From Pseudomonas fluorescens (lineage in GTDB: Bacteria > Pseudomonadota > Gammaproteobacteria > Pseudomonadales > Pseudomonadaceae): a DNA stretch of 64,000 nucleotides. Positions 8,724 through 17,528 of this stretch are shown in pieces. The first letter of the stretch is position 1. The number at the start of each line of letters is the position of its first letter. The DNA lies in assembly GCF_902498065.1 (NCBI RefSeq), contig NZ_CABVIR010000007.1:186001-250000 (forward strand). Direction: 5' to 3'. Both the position numbers and the translations under genes were made by a program. Below the pieces are notes generated by a model, which saw only the letters and a program-made list of their open reading frames with translations, was not told where the DNA came from and did no database searches.

Positions 8724-9533
8724 ATGAGTGCCGATAACGCCTACGCGGTCGAGCTGAAGGGACTGACCTTCAAGCGCGGTTCGCGCAGCATTTTCAATAA
8801 CGTCGATATCCGTATTCCACGCGGCAAGGTCACCGGCATCATGGGGCCTTCCGGGTGTGGCAAGACCACATTGCTGCGTTTGATGGGCGCACAACTGCGT
8901 CCTACCAAGGGCGAAGTCTGGGTCAACGGTCAAAACCTGCCGAAGCTTTCGCGCAGCGATTTGTTCGACGCGCGCAAGCACATGGGTGTGCTGTTCCAAA
9001 GTGGCGCACTGTTTACCGACCTCGATGTGTTCGAGAACGTCGCCTTTCCGCTACGCGTTCATACCGAGCTTCCGGAAGAAATGATCCGGGACATTGTCCT
9101 GCTCAAATTACAGGCCGTTGGCCTGCGTGGCGCCATCGACCTGATGCCTGACGAGCTGTCCGGCGGCATGAAGCGCCGTGTCGCGCTGGCGCGGGCGATT
9201 GCCCTGGATCCGCAGATTCTCATGTATGACGAACCCTTTGTCGGCCAGGACCCTATCGCCATGGGCGTGTTGGTGCGCCTGATCCGTTTGCTTAACGATG
9301 CGCTGGGTATCACCAGTATCGTGGTTTCCCACGATCTGGCCGAGACGGCCAGCATCGCCGATTACATTTATGTAGTGGGCGACGGGCAAGTGTTGGGGCA
9401 GGGCACTCCCGAGGAGCTGATGAATTCGCAGGAGCCTCGAATTCGTCAATTCATGACCGGCGATCCCGACGGTCCGGTCGCATACCACTTTCCAGCGACG
9501 GATTACCGCGCAGATCTTCTGGGGAAGCGTTGA
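8724..9533 (+). CDS. mlaF: Phospholipid ABC transporter ATP-binding protein MlaF
   Basis: A 269-residue ABC ATPase with Walker A GPSGCGKT at residues 41-48, signature LSGGMK at 145-150 and Walker B LMYDE at 166-170. LSGGM in place of LSGGQ is typical of MCE-type transporters. It energises the MlaFEDB complex, which maintains outer-membrane lipid asymmetry. It is the first gene of mlaFEDCB. Confidence 0.95.
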   Translation: MSADNAYAVELKGLTFKRGSRSIFNNVDIRIPRGKVTGIMGPSGCGKTTLLRLMGAQLRPTKGEVWVNGQNLPKLSRSDLFDARKHMGVLFQSGALFTDLDVFENVAFPLRVHTELPEEMIRDIVLLKLQAVGLRGAIDLMPDELSGGMKRRVALARAIALDPQILMYDEPFVGQDPIAMGVLVRLIRLLNDALGITSIVVSHDLAETASIADYIYVVGDGQVLGQGTPEELMNSQEPRIRQFMTGDPDGPVAYHFPATDYRADLLGKR

Positions 9534-10330
9534 TGCGCAAGATTTCACTATTAGAACGCGTACGTCGTTTCGGTCACGGCGGCATTGATGTGATGGCGGT
9601 GTTCGGCCGTTCGGCGATCTTCCTGTTCCATGCCTTGCTCGGCCGTGGCGGCATCGGTGGCGGGTTCGGGCTGCTGATCAAGCAATTGCATTCGGTGGGC
9701 GTGATGTCCCTGGTGATCATCGTGGTCTCCGGGGTGTTCATCGGCATGGTGCTGGCGCTGCAGGGGTTCAACATCCTGTCCAGCTATGGTTCGGAACAGG
9801 CGGTCGGGCAGATGGTTGCGCTGACGTTGTTGCGTGAGTTGGGTCCTGTGGTCACGGCGTTGTTGTTCGCCGGGCGCGCCGGTTCGGCCCTGACGGCTGA
9901 AATCGGCAACATGAAGTCCACCGAGCAGTTGTCCAGTCTCGAAATGATTGGTGTCGACCCGCTCAAATACATCATTGCCCCGCGCCTCTGGGCCGGCTTC
10001 ATTTCCCTGCCGGTGCTGGCGATGATTTTCAGCGTGGTGGGTATCTGGGGCGGTTCGTGGGTGGCCGTCGACTGGCTGGGTGTCTATGAAGGTTCCTACT
10101 GGTCGAACATGCAAAACAGCGTGACCTTTGCGGACGATGTGCTGAACGGCATTATCAAAAGCATAGTCTTCGCTTTTGTCGTGACCTGGATCGCCGTATT
10201 CCAAGGCTATGACTGCGAGCCCACATCCGAGGGGATCAGTCGTGCCACTACCAAGACCGTTGTGTATGCCTCGTTGGCTGTACTCGGCCTGGACTTTATT
10301 CTGACCGCCTTGATGTTTGGAGATTTCTGA
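9533..10330 (+). CDS. mlaE: Phospholipid ABC transporter permease MlaE
   Basis: A 265-residue inner-membrane permease of the MlaE/YrbE family with five or six hydrophobic segments. The family core LLRELGPVVTALLFAGRAGS is clear. The ATG overlaps the mlaF stop by one base (TGATG), preferred over an in-frame TTG one codon upstream. It forms the transmembrane dimer of MlaFEDB. Confidence 0.95.
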   Translation: MRKISLLERVRRFGHGGIDVMAVFGRSAIFLFHALLGRGGIGGGFGLLIKQLHSVGVMSLVIIVVSGVFIGMVLALQGFNILSSYGSEQAVGQMVALTLLRELGPVVTALLFAGRAGSALTAEIGNMKSTEQLSSLEMIGVDPLKYIIAPRLWAGFISLPVLAMIFSVVGIWGGSWVAVDWLGVYEGSYWSNMQNSVTFADDVLNGIIKSIVFAFVVTWIAVFQGYDCEPTSEGISRATTKTVVYASLAVLGLDFILTALMFGDF

Positions 10331-10797
10331 TGCAAAACCGCACCCTGGAAATCGGTGTCGGCCTTTTCTTGCTGGCTGGCATCCTGGCTTTGCTGTTGCT
10401 GGCGTTGCGGGTGAGTGGCCTGTCCCCGAGCGCAACCACCGATACGTATAAACTGTATGCCTATTTCGACAATATCGCCGGTTTGACGGTCAGAGCTAAA
10501 GTGACCATGGCCGGTGTGACCATCGGCAAGGTCACGGCGATCGATCTGGACCGCGACAGTTTCACCGGTCGAGTGACGATGCAACTGGAAAAGCGCGTAG
10601 ATAACCTGCCGACTGACTCCACTGCATCTATCCTGACGGCTGGCCTGTTGGGCGAGAAATACATCGGTATCAGCGTGGGCGGCGAAGAAGGCTTGCTCAA
10701 GGATGGTGGAACCATCCACGACACCCAGTCGTCGCTGGTGCTCGAGGACCTGATCGGTAAATTCCTGCTCAATACCGTTAGCAAAGACGCCAAATGA
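10330..10797 (+). CDS. mlaD: Outer membrane lipid asymmetry protein MlaD (MCE domain)
   Basis: A 155-residue protein with a single N-terminal transmembrane helix (residues about 7-27) and one MCE domain, including YFDNIAGLTVRAKVTMAGV and LLGEKYIGISVGG. It forms a periplasmic hexameric ring that passes phospholipid between MlaC and MlaE. Its start overlaps the mlaE stop by one base. Confidence 0.95.
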   Translation: MQNRTLEIGVGLFLLAGILALLLLALRVSGLSPSATTDTYKLYAYFDNIAGLTVRAKVTMAGVTIGKVTAIDLDRDSFTGRVTMQLEKRVDNLPTDSTASILTAGLLGEKYIGISVGGEEGLLKDGGTIHDTQSSLVLEDLIGKFLLNTVSKDAK

Positions 10798-10808
10798 GGA
10801 GCTTTTGA

Positions 10809-11450
10809 ATGATCTCTACCTTGCGACGTGGCCTGTTGGTATTACTCGCGGCTCTGCCGTTGATGGCTAACGCCGTGGCGGCGCCTTCCGCGCACGAACT
10901 GGTTCAAGACACCACGACCCGCTTGCTGGCGGATCTGTCGGCCAACAAAGAGAAGTACAAGCAGGACCCGCAGGACTTTTACACAGCGCTGAACACCATC
11001 GTCGGCCCTGTCGTGGATGCCGAGGGCATTTCCAAGAGCATCATGACGGTCAAATATTCGCGCAAGGCCACGCCTGCGCAAATGAAGACCTTCGAAGAAA
11101 ACTTCAAAAAGGGCCTGTTCCAGTTCTATGGCAACGCCCTGCTGGAGTACAACAACCAGGGCATCGTCGTCGACCCTGCCAAGGATGAGTCGGGAGACCG
11201 CACCAGCGTTGGCATGACGGTCAAGGGCAGCAACGGCGCGATCTATCCTGTGTCCTACACACTGGAAAAGATCAACGGCGAGTGGAAGTTGCGTAACGTG
11301 ATCATCAACGGCATCAACATCGGCAAGCTGTTCCGCGATCAGTTCGCTGATGCGATGCAGCGCAATGGCAACGACCTGGACAAGACCATCAATGGTTGGG
11401 CCGGTGAAGTCGCCAAAGCCAAGGAAGCCAGCGAGAAGCAGACCCAATGA
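10809..11450 (+). CDS. mlaC: Periplasmic phospholipid-binding protein MlaC
   Basis: A 213-residue secreted protein with a signal peptide of about 25 residues ending near NAVAA. The MlaC (Tol_Tol_Ttg2) domain fills the rest, with YRxG-type core segments such as WKLRNVIINGINIGK. It ferries phospholipids between the outer-membrane MlaA complex and MlaD. It is preceded by an AGGAG site 8 nt before the ATG and overlaps mlaB by 4 nt. Confidence 0.95.
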   Translation: MISTLRRGLLVLLAALPLMANAVAAPSAHELVQDTTTRLLADLSANKEKYKQDPQDFYTALNTIVGPVVDAEGISKSIMTVKYSRKATPAQMKTFEENFKKGLFQFYGNALLEYNNQGIVVDPAKDESGDRTSVGMTVKGSNGAIYPVSYTLEKINGEWKLRNVIINGINIGKLFRDQFADAMQRNGNDLDKTINGWAGEVAKAKEASEKQTQ

Positions 11451-11752
11451 GTGTATCGGCCATTCGCATGAGCGAATCCGGTGAGCTGATGCTCAGCGGC
11501 ATGCTGGATTACCGTACCGGCCCCGGCCTGCGCAAGCAGGGCCAGGCGCTGATCAAGGCCAGCAAGGCCCCCGCACTGGTGGTGGATTGCTCGGCGGTAC
11601 TGAAATCCAGCAGTGTCGGCTTGTCGCTGCTGCTGTGTTTCATTCGGGATGCGCAGGAGGCCGGCAAGCCGCTGAGCATCCGCGCGATGCCCGAAGACAT
11701 GCGCGAAATTGCTCAGGTCAGCGAATTGACCGAGCTGTTGGCGCATCCCTAA
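11447..11752 (+). CDS. mlaB: STAS-domain protein MlaB
   Basis: A 101-residue single STAS domain. The region VVDCSAVLKSSSVGLSLLL (residues about 45-63) corresponds to the conserved Asp/Ser-containing loop. MlaB binds MlaF and is needed for activity of the transporter. Its start overlaps the mlaC stop by 4 nt (ATGA). A Rho-independent terminator follows 14 bp after its stop. Confidence 0.92.
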   Translation: MSVSAIRMSESGELMLSGMLDYRTGPGLRKQGQALIKASKAPALVVDCSAVLKSSSVGLSLLLCFIRDAQEAGKPLSIRAMPEDMREIAQVSELTELLAHP

Positions 11753-11766
11753 CCGCATCGACAGAG

Positions 11767-11819
11767 AAGCCCCCCGTCAGAGTCCTGCTTCGCGGGGTTC
11801 GCAGGCGCGGGGCTTTTTT
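11767..11819 (+). terminator. Rho-independent terminator after mlaB
   Basis: The arms AAGCCCC (11767-11773) and GGGGCTT (11809-11815) enclose a longer loop with secondary pairing, followed by a run of T. The hairpin sits between mlaB and the BolA-like gene, so the Mla operon probably ends here. Confidence 0.75.
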
Positions 11820-11865
11820 GTATGATGTCCGACCCGCGCGCACAGGGCGCCGATTGAGGTTGAGC

Positions 11866-12105
11866 ATGCAGGCCGTAGAAGTGAAGAGCTTCCTTGAAGG
11901 AAAGCTGCCAGGAATCCAGGTGGAAGTTGAAGGCGAAGGCTGCAACTTTCAGCTGAACGTGATTAGCGATGAACTGGCGGCACTGAGCCCGGTCAAGCGT
12001 CAGCAAAGCATCTATGCCCATTTGAACCCATGGATCGCCGATGGCAGCATCCATGCGGTCACTATGAAATTTTTCAGCAGCGCGGCCTGGGCCGAGCGCA
12101 CCTGA
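11866..12105 (+). CDS. ibaG: BolA-family protein IbaG (YrbA)
   Basis: A 79-residue BolA-like protein starting MQAVEVKSFL; the longer open frame upstream crosses mlaB and is not coding. The BolA core is visible, with the conserved Cys in GEGCNFQLNV and the helix LSPVKRQQSIYAHL. BolA-family proteins partner monothiol glutaredoxins in iron-sulfur handling. It sits 22 bp ahead of murA, the conserved mla-ibaG-murA order. Confidence 0.9.
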   Translation: MQAVEVKSFLEGKLPGIQVEVEGEGCNFQLNVISDELAALSPVKRQQSIYAHLNPWIADGSIHAVTMKFFSSAAWAERT

Positions 12106-12127
12106 GCCCAAGGGCGTCGAGATTCTT

Positions 12128-13393
12128 ATGGATAAATTGATTATTACCGGTGGCGCTCGTCTTGATGGCGAGATCCGCATTTCCGGGGCAAAGAACTCTG
12201 CCCTGCCGATCCTGGCTGCAACCCTGCTGTGCGATGGCCCGGTGACGGTTGCCAACCTGCCGCACCTGCACGACATCACCACCATGATCGAGCTGTTCGG
12301 TCGCATGGGCATCGAGCCGGTGATCGACGAGAAACTCAGCGTCGAAATCGACCCGCGCACCATCAAGACCCTGATTGCTCCGTACGAACTGGTTAAAACC
12401 ATGCGTGCGTCGATCCTGGTGCTGGGCCCGATGGTTGCCCGCTTCGGTGAAGCCGAAGTCGCACTGCCTGGCGGTTGCGCCATCGGTTCGCGTCCGGTGG
12501 ACCTGCACATCCGTGGTCTTGAAGCCATGGGTGCGGTCATCGACGTCGAAGGCGGCTACATCAAGGCCAAGGCGCCTGAAGGTGGCTTGCGCGGCGCGCA
12601 CTTCTTCTTCGATACCGTCAGTGTGACCGGTACCGAAAACATCATGATGGCCGCTGCTCTGGCCAAGGGTCGCAGCGTGCTGGCCAACGCCGCCCGCGAG
12701 CCGGAAGTCATCGACCTGGCGAACTTCCTGATCGCCATGGGTGCCAAGATCACTGGCGCCGGCACTGACACCATCACCATCGATGGCGTCGAGCGTCTGC
12801 ATCCGACCACTTACAAAGTGATGCCGGACCGTATCGAAACCGGGACGTACCTGGTCGCTGCCGCTGTGACCGGCGGTCGTGTGAAGGTCAAGGACACCGA
12901 TCCGACGATCCTCGAAGCCGTTCTGGAAAAACTCCGTGAAGCCGGCGCCGAAATCACTTCGGGCGAAGACTGGATCGAGCTGAACATGCACGGCAAGCGG
13001 CCAAAAGCCGTCAACGTGCGAACCGCTCCGTACCCGGCGTTCCCGACCGACATGCAAGCGCAGTTCATCTCGCTCAACGCCATTGCCGAAGGCACCGGTG
13101 CCGTGATCGAGACGATCTTCGAAAACCGCTTCATGCACGTTTACGAACTGCACCGCATGGGCGCCAAGATCCAGGTCGAAGGCAACACCGCCATCGTCAC
13201 CGGTACCGAGAAGCTGAAAGGCGCGCCAGTCATGGCCACCGACCTGCGCGCCTCGGCCAGCCTGGTGATCTCGGCGTTGATCGCTGAAGGTGACACCCTG
13301 ATCGACCGCATCTACCACATCGACCGTGGTTACGAGTGCATCGAAGAGAAACTGCAAATGCTCGGCGCCAAGATCCGCCGCGTACCGGGCTAG
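12128..13393 (+). CDS. murA: UDP-N-acetylglucosamine 1-carboxyvinyltransferase MurA
   Basis: A 421-residue EPSP-synthase-fold enzyme catalysing the first committed step of peptidoglycan synthesis, transfer of enolpyruvate to UDP-GlcNAc. Lys22-Asn23 in SGAKNSALP and the catalytic Cys117 in PGGCAIGSRP are present; that Cys is the fosfomycin target. Length is standard. Confidence 0.97.
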   Translation: MDKLIITGGARLDGEIRISGAKNSALPILAATLLCDGPVTVANLPHLHDITTMIELFGRMGIEPVIDEKLSVEIDPRTIKTLIAPYELVKTMRASILVLGPMVARFGEAEVALPGGCAIGSRPVDLHIRGLEAMGAVIDVEGGYIKAKAPEGGLRGAHFFFDTVSVTGTENIMMAAALAKGRSVLANAAREPEVIDLANFLIAMGAKITGAGTDTITIDGVERLHPTTYKVMPDRIETGTYLVAAAVTGGRVKVKDTDPTILEAVLEKLREAGAEITSGEDWIELNMHGKRPKAVNVRTAPYPAFPTDMQAQFISLNAIAEGTGAVIETIFENRFMHVYELHRMGAKIQVEGNTAIVTGTEKLKGAPVMATDLRASASLVISALIAEGDTLIDRIYHIDRGYECIEEKLQMLGAKIRRVPG

Positions 13394-13521
13394 TTTTTTT
13401 GCTGCATGGGCATAAGGATGTGCCCGTTGAATTCGTTTCAAGTCGAGGGTAATTCACTCTCGATGTGTGTCCGGCACCGTTTGTGACCGGGCACGTACCT
13501 TGATAAGGACTGACGTTTCCC

Positions 13522-14157
13522 ATGTTGACCATCGCACTGTCCAAGGGCCGCATCCTTGACGACACCCTGCCGCTTCTGGCTGAAGCGGGCATCGTGCCGA
13601 CCGAGAATCCGGACAAGAGCCGCAAGCTGATCATCCCCACGACCCAGGCCGATGTGCGTCTGCTGATCGTGCGCGCCACCGACGTGCCGACGTATGTCGA
13701 GCATGGTGCCGCTGACCTGGGCGTCGCCGGTAAAGATGTGTTGATGGAATATGGCGGCCAGGGTCTGTACGAACCACTGGACCTGCGCATTGCCCTGTGC
13801 AAGCTGATGACCGCTGGCCGTGTCGGCGATGTCGAGCCCAAGGGCCGTTTGCGGGTGGCGACCAAGTTCGTCAACGTTGCCAAGCGCTACTATGCCGAAC
13901 AAGGCCGTCAGGTCGACATCATCAAGCTGTACGGCTCGATGGAACTGGCGCCGTTGATCGGTCTGGCGGACAAGATCATCGACGTGGTCGACACCGGCAA
14001 CACCTTGCGCGCCAATGGCCTGGAACCCCAGGATTTCATTGCCGACATCAGTTCCCGGCTGATCGTCAACAAAGCTTCGATGAAAATGCAGCACGCCCGT
14101 ATCCAGGCGTTGATCGACACCCTGCGCAAGGCAGTGGAGTCTCGACACCGCGGCTGA
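13522..14157 (+). CDS. hisG: ATP phosphoribosyltransferase, short-form catalytic subunit HisG
   Basis: A 211-residue short-form HisG, lacking the C-terminal regulatory domain of the about 300-residue form. It starts histidine synthesis by joining ATP and PRPP. The PRPP-binding motif is in DVVDTGNTLRANGL. Short-form HisG requires the HisZ subunit, which is not encoded in this window. The gene lies 128 bp downstream of murA and 125 bp upstream of hisD. Confidence 0.95.
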   Translation: MLTIALSKGRILDDTLPLLAEAGIVPTENPDKSRKLIIPTTQADVRLLIVRATDVPTYVEHGAADLGVAGKDVLMEYGGQGLYEPLDLRIALCKLMTAGRVGDVEPKGRLRVATKFVNVAKRYYAEQGRQVDIIKLYGSMELAPLIGLADKIIDVVDTGNTLRANGLEPQDFIADISSRLIVNKASMKMQHARIQALIDTLRKAVESRHRG

Positions 14158-14209
14158 TTCACCTGCGCGGCCTTGAGTCGCGCCGTCTATCCGCCTCATA
14201 GCCAGAATT

Positions 14210-14259
14210 CTCAGGTGCCCAAGCGGATCGAATGTTAGCTTCGGGCGCCTGAGTTTTTT
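14210..14259 (+). terminator. Hairpin with T-tract between hisG and hisD
   Basis: An 11-bp stem pairs CTCAGGTGCCC (14210-14220) with GGGCGCCTGAG (14243-14253), with one G-U pair, and runs directly into TTTTTT. It has the shape of an intrinsic terminator, yet hisD starts only 24 bp later. It may separate two transcription units or act as a read-through attenuator. Confidence 0.7.
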
Positions 14260-14282
14260 GCCAATCCTATGAGGCTCTCGCT

Positions 14283-15620
14283 ATGACCGCACCGACTGCA
14301 ATTCGCCGACTCAACGCTGCTGACCCGGATTTCGCACATCATCTGGATCATCTGCTGAGCTGGGAAAGTGTGTCTGACGACTCGGTCAATCAGCGGGTGC
14401 TGGACATCATCAAAGCCGTGCGCGAGCGTGGTGATGCGGCGCTGGTGGAATTCACCCAGAAGTTCGACGGCCTGCAAGTCGCCTCGATGGCCGACCTGAT
14501 CCTGCCGCGTGAACGCCTGGAACTGGCGCTGACCCGGATCACCGTGCCGCAGCGTGAAGCGCTGGAAAAAGCCGCGGCCCGCGTGCGCAGTTACCACGAA
14601 AAGCAGAAACAGGATTCCTGGAGCTACACCGAGGCCGATGGCACCGTGTTGGGCCAGAAGGTCACGCCGCTGGATCGCGCCGGTCTTTATGTCCCGGGTG
14701 GTAAAGCGTCGTATCCGTCGTCCGTACTGATGAACGCGATCCCGGCCAAAGTGGCGGGCGTGACCGAAGTGGTCATGGTGGTGCCGACCCCGCGTGGTGA
14801 AATCAACGAACTGGTGTTGGCCGCAGCCTGCATCGCCGGCGTTGACCGTGTCTTCACCATCGGTGGCGCACAAGCCGTTGCCGCGTTGGCTTATGGCACC
14901 GAAAGCGTGCCGAAGGTCGATAAAGTGGTCGGCCCGGGCAACATCTATGTCGCCACCGCCAAGCGCCACGTGTTCGGCCAGGTCGGCATCGACATGATCG
15001 CCGGCCCGTCGGAAATCCTCGTCGTCTGCGACGGCCAGACCGATCCGGACTGGATCGCGATGGACTTGTTCTCTCAGGCCGAGCATGACGAAGATGCCCA
15101 GGCGATTCTGGTCAGCCCGGACGCCGGGTTCCTCGACAAGGTCGCCGCCAGCATCGCCAAACTGTTGCCGACCATGGAGCGCGCCGAGATCATTGAAACC
15201 TCGATCAATGGCCGTGGTGCGCTGATTCAGGTGCGCGATATGGAACAAGCCATCGAAGTGGCCAACCGCATCGCACCGGAGCACCTGGAGTTGTCGGTCG
15301 CCGATCCGCAAGCGTGGTTGCCGCAGATCCGCCACGCTGGCGCAATCTTCATGGGCCGTCACACGTCCGAGGCCTTGGGCGATTACTGCGCCGGCCCGAA
15401 CCACGTATTGCCGACTTCCGGCACCGCGCGATTCTCCTCGCCGCTGGGTGTTTATGACTTCCAGAAACGCTCGTCGATCATCTTCTGCTCCGAGCAGGGG
15501 GCATCCGACCTGGGCAAGACCGCTTCCGTGCTGGCCCGTGGCGAGTCGCTGACCGCGCACGCTCGCAGCGCCGAATACCGCATCGTTGACGAAGATTTTC
15601 CACAAGGGCAGGGAAACTGA
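14283..15620 (+). CDS. hisD: Histidinol dehydrogenase HisD
   Basis: A 445-residue NAD- and zinc-dependent enzyme that oxidises L-histidinol to L-histidine in two steps. Recognisable segments are GLYVPGGKASYPSSVLMNA, the NAD-binding VVGPGNIYVATAKR, the zinc and catalytic region DLFSQAEHDEDAQA, and the His pair in IAPEHLEL. It is followed 2 bp later by hisC. Confidence 0.97.
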   Translation: MTAPTAIRRLNAADPDFAHHLDHLLSWESVSDDSVNQRVLDIIKAVRERGDAALVEFTQKFDGLQVASMADLILPRERLELALTRITVPQREALEKAAARVRSYHEKQKQDSWSYTEADGTVLGQKVTPLDRAGLYVPGGKASYPSSVLMNAIPAKVAGVTEVVMVVPTPRGEINELVLAAACIAGVDRVFTIGGAQAVAALAYGTESVPKVDKVVGPGNIYVATAKRHVFGQVGIDMIAGPSEILVVCDGQTDPDWIAMDLFSQAEHDEDAQAILVSPDAGFLDKVAASIAKLLPTMERAEIIETSINGRGALIQVRDMEQAIEVANRIAPEHLELSVADPQAWLPQIRHAGAIFMGRHTSEALGDYCAGPNHVLPTSGTARFSSPLGVYDFQKRSSIIFCSEQGASDLGKTASVLARGESLTAHARSAEYRIVDEDFPQGQGN

Positions 15621-15622
15621 AC

Positions 15623-16675
15623 ATGAGTAAATTCTGGAGCCCCTTCGTCAAGAATCTGGTGCCTTACGTGCCGGGCGAGCAGCCGAAGCTGACGAAACTG
15701 GTGAAGCTCAACACCAATGAAAACCCGTACGGCCCGTCGCCCAAAGCCTTGGCGGCGATGCAGGCCGAACTGAATGACAACCTGCGTCTGTACCCGGACC
15801 CGAACAGTGATGTGCTCAAGCAAGCCGTCGCCAGGTATTACGGCGTGCAGGGCAATCAGGTGTTCCTCGGCAACGGTTCCGATGAAGTCCTGGCGCACAT
15901 CTTTCACGGTTTGCTGCAACACGATAAACCGCTGCTGTTCCCGGACATCAGCTACAGCTTCTACCCGGTCTACTGCGGGCTGTATGGCATCACGTTCGAC
16001 GCAGTGCCGCTGGACGAACAGTTCCAGATCAACCCGACTGATTACGCCAAGCCGAACGGCGGGATCATCTTCCCGAACCCGAACGCCCCGACCGGTTGCC
16101 TGCTGGCGCTGGACGCGGTCGAGCAAATCCTCAAGGCCAGCCCGGATTCGGTGGTCGTGGTGGATGAGGCTTACATCGACTTTGGAGGCGAGACGGCGAT
16201 CAGTCTGGTGGACCGATATCCGAATTTGCTGGTGACCCAGACCTTGTCCAAGTCCCGTTCGCTGGCCGGTCTGCGGGTCGGTCTGGCGGTGGGGCATCCG
16301 GACCTGATCGAGGCGCTGGAGCGGATCAAGAACAGCTTCAACTCCTATCCCCTGGATCGCATGGCAAATGTCGGTGCTGCGGCAGCGTTCGATGATCGTG
16401 AGTACTTCGACAAGACCTGCCGTCTGGTGATCGAAAACCGTGAATGGGTGATCACGCAATTGCAGGCGAAAGGCTTTGAAGTGCTGCCGTCGGCGGCGAA
16501 CTTCATTTTCGCCCGTCACCCGCAGCACGATGCGGCGGGGCTGGCGGCGAAGCTGCGCGAGCAGGGCGTTATCGTTCGGCACTTCAAGCAAGAGCGGATT
16601 GCGCAGTTCCTGCGGATTTCCATCGGCACGCCTGAGCAGAACCAGGCACTGATCGACGGGCTCGGCGACCTGTAA
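15623..16675 (+). CDS. hisC: Histidinol-phosphate aminotransferase HisC
   Basis: A 350-residue fold-type I PLP enzyme. The PLP lysine is Lys210 in TQTLSKSRSLAG, with the cofactor Asp in VVDEAYIDF. It transaminates imidazole-acetol phosphate to histidinol phosphate. It is coupled to hisD. In P. aeruginosa, as I recall it, algW follows directly; here two extra genes intervene. Confidence 0.95.
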   Translation: MSKFWSPFVKNLVPYVPGEQPKLTKLVKLNTNENPYGPSPKALAAMQAELNDNLRLYPDPNSDVLKQAVARYYGVQGNQVFLGNGSDEVLAHIFHGLLQHDKPLLFPDISYSFYPVYCGLYGITFDAVPLDEQFQINPTDYAKPNGGIIFPNPNAPTGCLLALDAVEQILKASPDSVVVVDEAYIDFGGETAISLVDRYPNLLVTQTLSKSRSLAGLRVGLAVGHPDLIEALERIKNSFNSYPLDRMANVGAAAAFDDREYFDKTCRLVIENREWVITQLQAKGFEVLPSAANFIFARHPQHDAAGLAAKLREQGVIVRHFKQERIAQFLRISIGTPEQNQALIDGLGDL

Positions 16676-16795
16676 ATCGCTTTCGCTGGCAAGCCTCCAG
16701 CGCTTACAGAATTGTGTCGTCCACAACGGCCGTGATCGACACAAATCCTGTAGGCGCCGGCTTGCCGACGAACGATTCACCGCAGAATCGGTGTC
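16676..16795. repeat. Degenerate REP-like sequences after hisC
   Basis: The spacer contains GCTGGCAAGCCTCCAGC and GCGCCGGCTTGCCGACG, resembling half-REP units, plus a TGTCG...CGACA inverted pair in between. It marks the boundary between the conserved his block and the inserted DUF4198/TonB pair. Confidence 0.45.
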
Positions 16796-17515
16796 CTACT
16801 CGTGATGTGGCTCGCCCAGGAACGTCAGCGAACTGAACAATCCCCGACTACTCACGTCAGCACTGTCCTTCACCGGGACTTCCACCTGCGCCGCAATCAC
16901 ATTCAACCCTTCATTACGCACCAACACCTGAGCCCGCCCTTGGGCGTCGGTTTCCGTGCTCAACGTATTCGGCGCGCTGCGGTAGTCGCCCGTCAACTTC
17001 ACTCCCGCCACAGGCTTGCCATCCAGTAGCACGCGAACCGGCAACGATTTGCCCGCCCCGACCGTCAACGGATCAACCTCCGGCAAAATCAGCAGTTTCA
17101 TCTGATCAAGTGACGGCAATCTCGCCCCCGGTTGGTAGATCGCCAGGCTGTACTTGAACGTCTGGATCGACTCGATTGCGCCCGGTACTTTACTGCGTCC
17201 TTCGTTGATCCACTTTTTATCGGCAGTCTGCGACCACATTCCATTGTTTAGCGCCACGGCCATGACGGCCGGCGGTTTCAGCGGTTGCAGGCGTGCGTGG
17301 TCAGCGAGGCGTTGCACGGTCACCGGGATCATTTTGCCGCTGACGTCATAGGCCCAGGCGCCGCTGATCTTTTCCGGTTTGAAGGCGTTGTCCTCGGCGC
17401 CGTGGCCGTAAACCACTTCGATGTTGCCGCGGCGTTGTTCGGTCCACAGGCCATGGGCCGAGACTTCAGTGGCGAAGAGCAAGCCGAGCAGTGCCAAGGG
17501 TTTGAGAGGGTGCAT
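16796..17515 (-). CDS. DUF4198 domain-containing periplasmic protein
   Basis: A 239-residue secreted protein with a signal peptide cleaved after EVSA (residue about 20), so that the mature chain begins near HGLWTEQ. The order of beta-rich segments (HGAEDNAFKPEKISG; LPVRVLLDGKPVAGVKLTGDY; TDAQGRAQVLVRNEG) fits DUF4198, a family named for nickel-uptake-associated proteins. It is 13 bp downstream of a TonB-dependent receptor and surely co-transcribed with it. I infer a role in metal or metallophore handling in the periplasm; the ligand is unknown. Confidence 0.75.
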   Translation of the reverse strand: MHPLKPLALLGLLFATEVSAHGLWTEQRRGNIEVVYGHGAEDNAFKPEKISGAWAYDVSGKMIPVTVQRLADHARLQPLKPPAVMAVALNNGMWSQTADKKWINEGRSKVPGAIESIQTFKYSLAIYQPGARLPSLDQMKLLILPEVDPLTVGAGKSLPVRVLLDGKPVAGVKLTGDYRSAPNTLSTETDAQGRAQVLVRNEGLNVIAAQVEVPVKDSADVSSRGLFSSLTFLGEPHHE

Positions 17516-17528
17516 GGTGATGTCCTTT

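Noticed and set aside
12074..13441. A 455-codon minus-strand open frame
   Set aside because: It is the antisense shadow of murA, with no family features.
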